This document shows positions 40,030 through 49,437 of a stretch of DNA of 64,000 nt, piece after piece. Position numbers and translations under genes: made by a program. Location: NCBI RefSeq assembly GCF_000497045.1, contig NW_015961948.1, positions 930,001 through 994,000 of the forward strand. The letters are read 5' to 3'. This DNA comes from Kalmanozyma brasiliensis GHG001. Lineage: Eukaryota > Basidiomycota > Ustilaginomycetes > Ustilaginales. The first letter of the stretch is position 1, and each line of letters opens with the position of its first letter. The notes beneath the pieces are model-generated. The model searched no databases. It saw only the letters and a program-made list of their open reading frames with translations, and had not been told where the DNA came from.

Positions 40030-43000
40030 ATGTCGTCTGGAACATCGTTCGCGGACCTCGCGCATCAAGCATGGGACACGGCAGCACAAGCAGCTGGCTT
40101 CTCCTCGATCAACGAAGAGGCCGCAGCCGACAACAAAGACGAAGCCCAGTCTTCCGCGGCTGACGTAGATAGTAAGAAGCCTTCGGGCAATTCGAAAGCA
40201 GACGGCCAGCTGAACGAAGATCACGAAGAAGAGCCATATCGAGGAGCCCCGGGCAATCATCCCAACGATCCCGATGCTCGCATCAATCACCCAGATGCCG
40301 TCAATGGTGATCCACGCGGCTCGTCCAAGGAGTCTTCTGCAGAGCCGCAGGTCGACAACTCTGACAGCAAGGAGGCGAATGGCGAAAAGACCAAAACCGA
40401 ATCTTCAGAGATCAAGCACCCATACAAGTCACGAGAAGACGACATGGGCCAATCCATCATCGAACGTGCGCTTGGCGACGACGGTCTCACCGCACAGCGA
40501 CAGGGCACCATCTACGACAAGCAGCTCGAGAACGAGATGGACGGCTCTTATAAGAAAACGCAAAAGGAGACCAAGCCTGAGAGCGCAGCCGCGGAGTTGG
40601 GCCTGCCTGTCCATTCTGAACGCAACAGGAAAGACGGCAAGCACGATTTCGCCATCAAAGCCGATGAGAACGAGGACGCACACCAGGAGCACGCTGCTAA
40701 TCGCGGTCCATCCTGGGCTTCGCGTCCTGACGACAAGCAACGTGCCAAAATTGCAAAAATGAAGGAAGAACAGGCCAACGGTACTTGGAAACGCCGCTTC
40801 TCGAGCTTTGGCCCATCTGGCTCTACCGGTCCCTCGACACCCGCCAAAGAGGCTGACGGAAAGGATAAGGAAAAGGGCGGTGGTCTTTTCGGCGGCAAAT
40901 TCGATGGCAGCTCACCCGCACGTCCCGTCTTGAGCAGCCTGTTCAGCTCCACCAACGGACACCGCCGAAACACAAGTCGCAGCAGCCTCGGCAAGGATCA
41001 GAACGGCGACGCTTCGCCTACGGCCGAGAACAAAGGAAAGAAGTCCGAGTCCTCCGCCTCTAGGCCTGAAGCTTCGCGACATTCCAGCCGCTGGGCGGAC
41101 AACTCGAACAAGATGCGCAACGCCTTTGAGCCTCCCACACCGGCTGCTGAAGAGGGGCCCAGCGACGCCAACGGCGATCAGCAGCAGGAAGACAACAGCG
41201 ACGTTCCAACTCCCGAGCTCTCCCCTGACGATCAAAGGTTGCGCGCCATCACAAAAATCATGCTCGGCTCTGAGAAGGAACAAGAGAAGAGAGAAAAGCA
41301 ATCCTCGGACGACAAATCAGGCCCTGGCCTCGGTGGTGCGCCTCAAGCACAAACCAGATGGGCGCAGCTCAAGCAGAAGGTGCGCGATTCACAAAAGACC
41401 AAGAAGGAGCAGCAAAAGTCGAGCGCCGTCAACATCGACCTGGCCAAGGAGCTGCAGACTGGCATTCTTCCCGTCTTCCTCCTCAAGATGGCCGTGGAGC
41501 GCGACGAGTCCAAGCACCGTCGTATTCCCGTCTTGCTCAACCACCTCCGCCTCCGCGTCACGGATAGCGTCAACCCCATGCACAACACACACGCTGTCTT
41601 CCGTATCGAGCTCGAGTACGGCGACGGCCTCGTCAAGTGGGTCATCTATCGCGAGCTTCGCGACTTTATCAATCTTCATGCGCATTATCGAGCCGCAGCG
41701 CTTCGAGGGTACCTCGGCAGATCGGTTGGGAAAAACTCGAGCGAGGGCGATGTCGGCTTGCCTCAATTCCCCAAGATGAGCCTTCCGTACTTCAACCAGC
41801 TTCAACGGAAAGGCAAGACTTCGAAAGCCGAATTTGCCCGCGCCCAGCGAGACTCGCTGGAGAACTACATCATCGAGCTGATCCGCAGCACCATGTTCCG
41901 TGCCGAGGCTAACCGTCTCTGCAAGTTCTTCGAGATCTCGGCGCTGTCCGTGTCGCTGGCAAGTCGCGGCGGTCATCAGGGCAAGCAGGGCTATCTGCGC
42001 ATCCTGTCGCGCTCATCCCGCAAGAAGGACCAGAAGAGCATGCTGACGCCTGCCAAATGGGCCAAGGCATACGAACCCAAATGGTTCATTGTTCGCGAAA
42101 GCTTCATCGCCATTGTCAACGAGCCGGACAGCCTGCAACTCTACGATGTCTTCCTGATGGACAACGAGTTTAAGGTCGAACGACCTAAGCGTCTCTACAA
42201 GCAAACCATGCATCTGGCGCACGGGCTCACGCACAGCGATGACAAGAAGGGTCCCGACGTCGACAGCTCCGAGCAGCCCGATTCCAGCAAGAGCAACGGC
42301 AACAAGGAAGCTTCGTACGATCAGACCGCTCTGTTGACCGACGGCCACTTCAAGGACGCGGACCCGACTAAACGGGAGGAAGCGCACAACGAGGAAAGGC
42401 ACACGAGTAGCCATACCTTCTACATTCACAACGCCGAGCGCAAGCTAAAGCTGGTCGCCAAGAACGAGCGCATGATGGAGCAATTCATCGTCTCGATGCA
42501 AAAGATGGCTGCACGCAACATCTTTGGCGGCACCAACCGCTTCGAGAGCTTTGCGCCTATCCGACTCAATGTGTCTGCGCAGTGGCTTGCGGACGGACGC
42601 GACTACTACTGGAACCTCAGCAAGGCGCTCATGATGGCCAAGGACCGCGTCTTCATTCACGACTGGTGGCTGAGTCCCGAGCTCTACCTGCGCAGACCCG
42701 GTCATCCGAAATGGAGGCTCGACAACATGCTCAAGAAGAAGGCCGAGGAAGGTGTCAAGATTTTCGTCATCATCTACAACGAGGTGTCGAATAACTTTAC
42801 GCCCACCGACTCGAACTACACCAAGCAGCGTCTCATCGGTCTTCACCGAAACATCTTTGTCCAGCGCTCGCCCAGTCACTTCCAGACCGGAACCTTCTAC
42901 TGGGCTCATCACGAGAAGCTCTGTGTCATTGACGAGACGATCGCCTTCATGGGCGGTTTCGATCTGTGCTTCGGACGCTACGACACTCCTGCCCATGTGC

Positions 43001-45417
43001 TGGTCGATGATGCTTTGTATCACAAGCGCGAAGGTGACTCCGATGCCGATCATGGCCTATCGCAAAAGTCAGGCTACATCGGCCCTGTCAAGGATGGTCG
43101 AGAAGCTCACATCTGGCCTGGTCAGGACTACGCCAATGAGCGAGTCATGGAGTGGCACACGCTCAGCAAGCCGGCAGAGGACTTGTTCCCACGTGAGAAG
43201 TTCCCCAGAATGCCCTGGCACGATGTGGGTCTCCAGATCGTCGGGCAGCCGGCTCGTGATCTGTGTCGCCACTTCATTCAGCGCTGGAACTTCCTGCTTC
43301 GAATCAAGAATCACACGCGACAGATGCCGTTCCTTGTGCCTCCTCCGGACTTCACACCGGAAGAGCTGCACAAGTATGGTCTCACAGGTACTTGCGAGGT
43401 ACAAATCTGCCGATCTGCGGGCCCTTGGAGTCTGGGCACCACCAACAAGGTGGAGCATTCGATCCAGAACGCGTACCTCAAGTCGATTCAGATGAGCGAC
43501 CACTTTGTCTACATCGAGAATCAGTTCTTCGTCACGTCCACCGTGATGGAGGGCAACAAGATCGAGAACAAGATCGGCGAGGCGCTCGTCAGTCGCATCA
43601 TTCGAGCCCACCGAGAGGGCACACCTTGGCGCGCCATCATCGTCATCCCGCTCATCCCCGGTTTCCCCATGCCCATCGACCACCCGGACGCCTCTTCGGT
43701 GCGACTCATTGTCGACCTGCAGAACCGCTCGATCTCTCGTGGCGAGCATTCCATCTTTGGCAAGCTGCGCAGGGAGGGCATCGACCCGGAGCAATACATC
43801 AGCTTCTTCTCGCTGCGAACGTGGGGCAAGCTGCGTGGAGGTCAGTTGACGACGGAGCAGATCTACCTGCACGACAAGGTGATGATCGTCGACGACCGAC
43901 TGGCCATCATCGGGTCGGCCAACATCAACGAGCGCAGTCAGCGCGGTGATCGCGACTCGGAGCTCGCTGCTGTGGTTCGCGACCACGATATGATCGACAG
44001 CACTATGGGCGGTCAGCCGTACAAGGTGGGTCGTTTTGCGCATACGCTGAGGATGCGGCTCATGCGAGAGCACCTCGGTGTCGACGTGGACGAGCTCGAG
44101 GCGAACGAGCGACGCGGCGAAGGCAAGAGCAAAGGGTCTGCCAACGGTCATGCGGGGTCCGATGAATCAGAGTCCGAAGATTCTGAGGGCGAAGACGAGC
44201 CGGAGCTGGCTGGAACCGACGACGAGTGGGACCCTGATCACGAACAGACCCACGGCGGTCTCAAGCGAGACGGTGATCAGGAGGGCAAACCATCCGACCT
44301 CATCGACGTGCCCACCAACAAGGAGATCGTCAAAGAAAAGGCGTCCACCCTCGCCGAACATGGCAGTGGTACGACCTCGACGATGCGGCGCCAGATCAGA
44401 GAGACGCTCGCCAACGGCAAGGAGAAGGCCGAGGCCAAGGTCGAAGAGTCGAACGAAATCTCCGACTCGGCGGCCAACCACAACGAGCGATACCAAGCCG
44501 CCCGCCAAGAGCGCGTCAACCTGGCGCTGCAGGGCCAAGACTCGCAAAAGTTCGTCGACGGCAAGTACGACAACAGCATGGAGCCTACCCTCGAAGAGAA
44601 GATGATGGTGGAGGACGGCAATGCGATCAACGGTCGATCGCGACACTCGGCCGAACGATCCGGTCATGGACAGCAGCGCGACCACCGTCAGCTGCTCGGT
44701 TCTCTCAGCTCGTCCAGTCTGGGCCCAGACCGCGAAACCGAGATGCTGCGTCGATCCGAGCAGCGCAGTCGACCGCCCTCGCAGGGCGGTCTCGACGATG
44801 CACGCCGTAAGCTCTCAAGTCGGATGTCGAACGACCTCTGGAACCTACCCGCTGCAACGGTCGACATCGACCCGCATCGCTTCCAGGATCCCGTCGACGA
44901 CTCGTTCTACGTCGACTACTGGCTCACGTGCGCGGTGCACAACACGCAGATCTTCCGCAAAGTGTTCAAGTGCGTACCGGACGACACGGTGACGACGTGG
45001 GCGGAGTACAAAGCGTTTGGAGCGTGGGCGGATCGGTTGGCGCGTTCGGGGCGGTTTGGAGCGAAAGAGTCCAAGGCGGAACGGGATGCCCAGGCACACA
45101 GCGTGCCGGGGGCCAGCGTGGGCGGTCCCGCCGGTCAGATTCCCACCAGCGGCGACTCAAAGCACGAGTCGAAGGAGAAGGACGACGATCAGGTCCCCTC
45201 CACGCTGCGAGACGCTGGGAAGGAGAAGGACAAGAAGGAAAAGGAAAAGGAGGTCGAGGGGTTCAGCGGAAGGGAGCTGGAGCAGATGGAGGCACTGTTG
45301 GAGGAGTGCAAGGGGAGTCTGGTGTTGCATCCAACCAGGTTCTTGGAGGCAGAGGATCATTCGAACAACTTCCTGTTTGCGATGGATCGGATCAATCCGC
45401 TGTTGATCTACGATTGA
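40030..45417 (+). CDS. PLD1: Phospholipase D (PX-PH-HKD2, Spo14/PLD1-like)
   Basis: A single exon of 1795 residues starts at the ATG at 40030. Residues 1-460 are charged and disordered. A PX domain lies at about 471-640 (AVFRIELEYGDGLVKWVIYRELRDF ... ENYIIELI) and a PH-like domain at about 651-827 (KQGYLRILSRSSRK, KWFIVRESFIAIV). Two catalytic HKD motifs follow: HHEKLCVIDETIAFMGGFD (about 960) and HDKVMIVDDRLAIIGSANIN (about 1281). A long acidic, charged tail ends with a conserved C-terminal segment near FLEAEDHSNNFLFAMDRINPLLIYD. The enzyme makes phosphatidic acid from phosphatidylcholine and is recruited to membranes by phosphoinositides. It is larger than animal PLD1 because of the long flanks. 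Its 3' end lies 61 bp from the convergent PEX4-like gene. Confidence 0.96.
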   Translation: MSSGTSFADLAHQAWDTAAQAAGFSSINEEAAADNKDEAQSSAADVDSKKPSGNSKADGQLNEDHEEEPYRGAPGNHPNDPDARINHPDAVNGDPRGSSKESSAEPQVDNSDSKEANGEKTKTESSEIKHPYKSREDDMGQSIIERALGDDGLTAQRQGTIYDKQLENEMDGSYKKTQKETKPESAAAELGLPVHSERNRKDGKHDFAIKADENEDAHQEHAANRGPSWASRPDDKQRAKIAKMKEEQANGTWKRRFSSFGPSGSTGPSTPAKEADGKDKEKGGGLFGGKFDGSSPARPVLSSLFSSTNGHRRNTSRSSLGKDQNGDASPTAENKGKKSESSASRPEASRHSSRWADNSNKMRNAFEPPTPAAEEGPSDANGDQQQEDNSDVPTPELSPDDQRLRAITKIMLGSEKEQEKREKQSSDDKSGPGLGGAPQAQTRWAQLKQKVRDSQKTKKEQQKSSAVNIDLAKELQTGILPVFLLKMAVERDESKHRRIPVLLNHLRLRVTDSVNPMHNTHAVFRIELEYGDGLVKWVIYRELRDFINLHAHYRAAALRGYLGRSVGKNSSEGDVGLPQFPKMSLPYFNQLQRKGKTSKAEFARAQRDSLENYIIELIRSTMFRAEANRLCKFFEISALSVSLASRGGHQGKQGYLRILSRSSRKKDQKSMLTPAKWAKAYEPKWFIVRESFIAIVNEPDSLQLYDVFLMDNEFKVERPKRLYKQTMHLAHGLTHSDDKKGPDVDSSEQPDSSKSNGNKEASYDQTALLTDGHFKDADPTKREEAHNEERHTSSHTFYIHNAERKLKLVAKNERMMEQFIVSMQKMAARNIFGGTNRFESFAPIRLNVSAQWLADGRDYYWNLSKALMMAKDRVFIHDWWLSPELYLRRPGHPKWRLDNMLKKKAEEGVKIFVIIYNEVSNNFTPTDSNYTKQRLIGLHRNIFVQRSPSHFQTGTFYWAHHEKLCVIDETIAFMGGFDLCFGRYDTPAHVLVDDALYHKREGDSDADHGLSQKSGYIGPVKDGREAHIWPGQDYANERVMEWHTLSKPAEDLFPREKFPRMPWHDVGLQIVGQPARDLCRHFIQRWNFLLRIKNHTRQMPFLVPPPDFTPEELHKYGLTGTCEVQICRSAGPWSLGTTNKVEHSIQNAYLKSIQMSDHFVYIENQFFVTSTVMEGNKIENKIGEALVSRIIRAHREGTPWRAIIVIPLIPGFPMPIDHPDASSVRLIVDLQNRSISRGEHSIFGKLRREGIDPEQYISFFSLRTWGKLRGGQLTTEQIYLHDKVMIVDDRLAIIGSANINERSQRGDRDSELAAVVRDHDMIDSTMGGQPYKVGRFAHTLRMRLMREHLGVDVDELEANERRGEGKSKGSANGHAGSDESESEDSEGEDEPELAGTDDEWDPDHEQTHGGLKRDGDQEGKPSDLIDVPTNKEIVKEKASTLAEHGSGTTSTMRRQIRETLANGKEKAEAKVEESNEISDSAANHNERYQAARQERVNLALQGQDSQKFVDGKYDNSMEPTLEEKMMVEDGNAINGRSRHSAERSGHGQQRDHRQLLGSLSSSSLGPDRETEMLRRSEQRSRPPSQGGLDDARRKLSSRMSNDLWNLPAATVDIDPHRFQDPVDDSFYVDYWLTCAVHNTQIFRKVFKCVPDDTVTTWAEYKAFGAWADRLARSGRFGAKESKAERDAQAHSVPGASVGGPAGQIPTSGDSKHESKEKDDDQVPSTLRDAGKEKDKKEKEKEVEGFSGRELEQMEALLEECKGSLVLHPTRFLEAEDHSNNFLFAMDRINPLLIYD

Positions 45418-45478
45418 GCTGGGGAAGGTGTATATGCAATTCAGTTTTTGATACAAGTACAAATTGTGTGTGCGAGAT

Positions 45479-45994
45479 TCACGAGGGTTGGGCAAAGAGC
45501 AGCGTGTACATCCTACACATGCTCCTATACGCCCGCCCATCGCCACACCGCACCATCGTAGCAGCATCGACATTCAGCGGCGAATCGGGTTCTGGTGCGT
45601 CTAGCAAGGCGAGAATCGCAGTGCAGGCGGAGCTCAACGTCCATGCTGGCGTCCACTGCTCCTTGAGCACATCAAGACAGATCTCTCCATCCTTCCAGGC
45701 GACGTTGGGGTGAAAGATGCGCGTTTGGAACTTGATCACTGGTGGCTTGGTGGGATATGCTGGTGGGATCGCGATGGAGAGGGTGAAGATGCCGCCGGTG
45801 TAGGGGGAGGAGGGCGGGCCGCGAAGGAGAGCCGTCCATTCGGAGAGGTCTTGCGCATCCAAATCGTAGGGTCGCAGTTCGAGCAGGTCTGGGTTTGCGG
45901 AGGGGGAGCGAGTGGTGTTGGGTAAAAGGCCAAGCTCGCGTGATGTGGATTGGTATTCTTTGAGAAGACGCTTTGTCGATGGTGTGGCCGCCAT
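45479..45994 (-). CDS. PEX4: Ubiquitin-conjugating enzyme E2, PEX4-like
   Basis: A single exon of 171 residues starts at the ATG at 45994. The E2 fold is clear: an N-terminal helix KRLLKEYQSTSREL, the WTALLRGPPSSPYTGG segment, PPAYPTKPPVIKFQT, the HPN motif in FHPNVAWKDG, and the catalytic Cys in GEICLDVLKEQW. The sequence around the active site (WKDGEICLDVL followed by W.PAWTL) and the SPLNVDAA helix match the peroxisomal E2 Pex4, which monoubiquitinates the import receptor Pex5 for recycling. The family also contains other E2s, so the PEX4 subfamily call is a strong inference from the active-site neighbourhood. The partner Pex22 is not in the window. Confidence 0.8.
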   Translation of the reverse strand: MAATPSTKRLLKEYQSTSRELGLLPNTTRSPSANPDLLELRPYDLDAQDLSEWTALLRGPPSSPYTGGIFTLSIAIPPAYPTKPPVIKFQTRIFHPNVAWKDGEICLDVLKEQWTPAWTLSSACTAILALLDAPEPDSPLNVDAATMVRCGDGRAYRSMCRMYTLLFAQPS

Positions 45995-47709
45995 GTTGAG
46001 CGATATGTGTGAGAGCGAGGCTTCTCTGTGAGGTACTGGCGGACGCAGTGCGGATAAAAGACGGGCTCGTCTGGCTGGTCAGAGAGACTCGCAAGGTGAA
46101 CCCCACTGGCCGTATCCGAACAAGCTGCTTCTGCTCGATGAAAGCGCCAGAAGAGGCAAAGTGACCGGGCGAGACGTCGGGCGGGTGTGTTGTGCGGCAG
46201 GTGATTGTGTCGATGTACACAGCTCGAGGTGATGCAGATCGATCAAAGATCTCGCTGGACGGATACTGAGGATGCGGTGGTGATGGTGGAAGAGTTCATG
46301 AAGAGCCCCTTTCACGCCAAACAGAAGCAGTTCTTCTCCGCAAGCCAAAATCTCCACACCGACGACGTTCCGGCTCGGAAACAAGGCTTTCCCGGACTGC
46401 GATTTTGCGACCCCGGAATCGTGTGCTCGCACCGCGATCTCACATCTTGGAGGCAGTATTTAGCGAGGGTCTGGATCTGGATGGCCCGTGTGGAAAGGTC
46501 TCTCGCCAAATCGAAAACGCAGGGTTCAGCGCCTCACGTCCCTGGCCCGACCGAGTGTGCAGCACACGAGGCGAGGCGATGTCGGCATCGATCGATGCAA
46601 GAGGCTTCGCAGAGCCGACTCTGAGACAAGTTGCTGCACTTTCTTCCATCGTCGGAAGATGAGCAGGTACCTTATGGAACCCTGTCTCACGGCTCCTGAC
46701 GCTGGCTTGCTTCCTACCACAGCGCCAAGGATGGAAGGTCGGAATCGATAGGATTGACAGACGGCTCTTTGCACGCATGGCTGCGGAGTGTGGGGGATGA
46801 AGTCACGTTGCAGTCTAGTCTCTTTGCGCGTCGCTGCCCATGCTAAGGCTTTCGGCTCTGATCTCGGTCAGTATCCCCGCTGTCTATCACGTTGCCGAGT
46901 CTGGTGCCATTGTTCAGACAAAGCAGCACTAAGAGACGGGGGCGCAAATCACAATCTTCTGCGATGCAAGCCGGTAAGCGAAGCGAAGGACGGAGCTGAG
47001 GAGGAGCGATCTGCGCAACCGTGCGCGAGCGGGGGCCCAGTCGAAGGCGAATTCCGAGGCTGCGATGCTTATTGACAGCCAACGTGCATTGAAGCACAGC
47101 GTGGATGGACCAAATTTAGTCCTCTCAAGTTTCCCACGCTGCTAGTGCTGACATCAGTGGGCAGCTGCTGCGCGACATTTTTTGAGAGGGTTCCCTCCAC
47201 TCGAGCTCGGAAGCCTCGATCTGGAAAGACGGATCAAATGACCTGCAAATTGGTACTGAAGCACTGCCGCGTTGCTGCTAAGCTTTGCATTCGCGATCTT
47301 CGGTCCCACCCACACGTCACGCAACGCTTGTCGCGGAGCTCCTTTTGAGTGTGTCTGTGCGCAGTCAGCCTGAGAACGAATTGGCGTAACCGAGCAGCAG
47401 CTCTTGGGCAAGGGCAGCCGTACAGCATTCCCTTCTCATCGAAGCACAGTCTGAGCCAAGCCAAAGAAAAGCCCTCTGAGCCTCCTCGTCGACGTCCAGC
47501 TTTTTGCCCCGAGCACCTGTCCAGCGCCTTTATCTTGGCTCAGTCTGCTCGGCTTCCATTCCTCCTCTGCAACCACCACCATCGTCTTCCAGCTCCCGAC
47601 TGCTGCTGCCGCCGCCCTCCCCTAACCCTCAAGACGAGCACCTCAAGCACTCGTTCCTCCTCAGCACTCCTCCACCACCAACACCACTACCTCGGAGCCA
47701 TCTTCCAAA
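45995..47709. other. 1.7-kb divergent intergenic region (PEX4-like / rhodopsin)
   Basis: No ORF with family features was found. The last 250 bp before the rhodopsin ATG are strongly CT/CCA-rich. The large size for this compact genome suggests a complex promoter for the opsin gene. A CCAAATTT element lies near 47109-47116. Confidence 0.5.
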
Positions 47710-48744
47710 ATGAACTCGTTCTACTACGACGGCGTCCTTGACGCTTTCAAGACCCCCGATGTCGGCATCCCCCCCATCCCCCCTCACCTCAAGCACCCCA
47801 TTGAGTCGACTCAGTGGGGTCACACCTACCTCTGGGCCGTCTTCTTCATCATGGCCGGTTTCTCCGTTCTCTTCTTCATCTCGTCCCAGCGCGCTTCTTA
47901 CCGATACCGTCTCATGCACACCACCACCTTCTTCATCACTGCTATTGCCGCCGCCTCTTACTTTGCCATGGCCACTGGTGTCGGCAAGACCCTGACCACC
48001 ATCGGCGAGGGCCACCACAACGCTCCTCGCGAGTTCTTCTTTGCTCGATGTAAGTGCCAAGCGATGAGCCAGAAGAAGCAGCACCAACGCAACCAGGCGC
48101 TGGCTGTCTTCTCCCTCGCTCACAGCCTCTTCTGATCTTGAAAGGCCAAACGGAGTACTGACTATCGTTCGATCTGATCTTCGTGTTTCCGCTTACGCAC
48201 AGACATCGACTGGGCTTTGACCACCCCTCTGCTCCTCTTCGACCTGACTCTCCTCGCTGGTCTCCCCGTCGCCGAGATCATCGTCCTTGTCCTCGCTGAC
48301 GAGTTCATGATCGTCACCGGTGTCATTGGCGGTGTCCACCCTACCAACGTCGGCAAGTGGGGCTTCTTCACCTTCTCGTGCGTCGCCTTCGCCTGGGTCC
48401 TCCTCCAGCTCGTCACCTCGGGCCGCCAGACCGCCTTCCTGCGCAGCCCCAAGGTCGGCGGTCTGTACAACCAGATCTCGCTCGCCCTCGTTGTTGTCTG
48501 GACCGCCTACCCCGTCGCCTTCGCTCTCTGCGAGGGTACCGGCAAGCTCAGCCCCGACAACGAGATCCTCTTCTTTGCTATCCTCGATGTCATTGCTAAG
48601 CCCATCTGGGGTGCCTGGTTGCTCCTCGCTACCCCCGATGAGGGACACGTGCTCGTGCCCGAGTCGCTCTGCGCCCCCGCTGGCTCGCCTGCTTCGGGCG
48701 GCTACGGCGCCATTTCCCAGGAGCCCCGTGCTGAGGACGCCTAA
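47710..48744 (+). CDS. Microbial rhodopsin, light-driven proton-pump type (two exons)
   Basis: Exon 1 is 47710-48049 and exon 2 48203-48744, with intron 48050-48202 (GTAAGT...CAG, CTGAC branch-like site near 48159). This gives 293 residues. Seven spans are visible. The junction completes helix C as R-Y-I-D-W-A-L-T-T-P-L-L-L-F-D, which aligns with the bacteriorhodopsin primary acceptor Asp (D85), Thr89 and proton donor Asp (D96). Helix G has DVIAKPIWG with the retinal Schiff-base Lys. Retention of both carboxylates predicts an outward proton pump, as reported for fungal and ustilaginalean rhodopsins, rather than a sensory type. The C-terminal tail is short (SGGYGAISQEPRAEDA). Reading without the splice truncates the protein after helix B. 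Confidence 0.95.
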
Positions 48745-49437
48745 ATGAGTGTCACAGCGTCGAGATGCTACCAGTTCGGGGAGAACTATCCTTAGCGGGA
48801 ATCCATCTCGTCTCGTGCACCTCTGCCCCACCTCCTCTCTCGTCCTTACTATTGATACCGCTTCCGTTCCAAGTCGTCCATTCGACACCCCCCTTCCACG
48901 GCCGATCCGACGCAGGGAATCCTTCCAAGACCTGTCCGTTATCGCACCTATGCCCCCCCATTCACTCCACTTGTTCGGCTCCCACATGCCAGCCTCCCTG
49001 TCTTGCGAGATGTTTCGCGTTTTTTGCTTCAGGTGAAATTCCAAGTCAGGTTTGCGTTGAACTCAAGCAGAGTGTGTATTGCCGGCTGCGCCTGAATGCA
49101 AGACCGGGTCTGCTCTCGGCTCGGGATGTTTGCCTGAAAGTGTGAGGCTCATGCAAGAGTGTGAGCGAGGAGAGCAAGCCGAAGGAGCTGGACGAGGCGA
49201 AGTAGATGGGGGTGTTCGCGTTGTAGTGGATTTTCAGGGCCGCATTTTTTGGCGCGACTTTCAACGTCCAAATGCATCACACGCTCAACATCATCTCCTT
49301 AACAAGCGCAAGTTCCACCACTTCAACGATCACATCACCATCCGTAGGCCAAGGGCGATGAGCATGGCATGACTGTGGAACTATATACACATTGTTGCGG
49401 GTGCGACCGGAGACCGCCGAGTCCCCAAGATGAGGAT
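48745..49437. other. Convergent intergenic region (rhodopsin / SPF1)
   Basis: These 693 bp are between two 3' ends, longer than the other tail-to-tail gaps in the window. There is no recognisable gene. A CT-rich stretch at about 48825-49000 follows the rhodopsin stop and is probably its 3' UTR. Confidence 0.5.
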
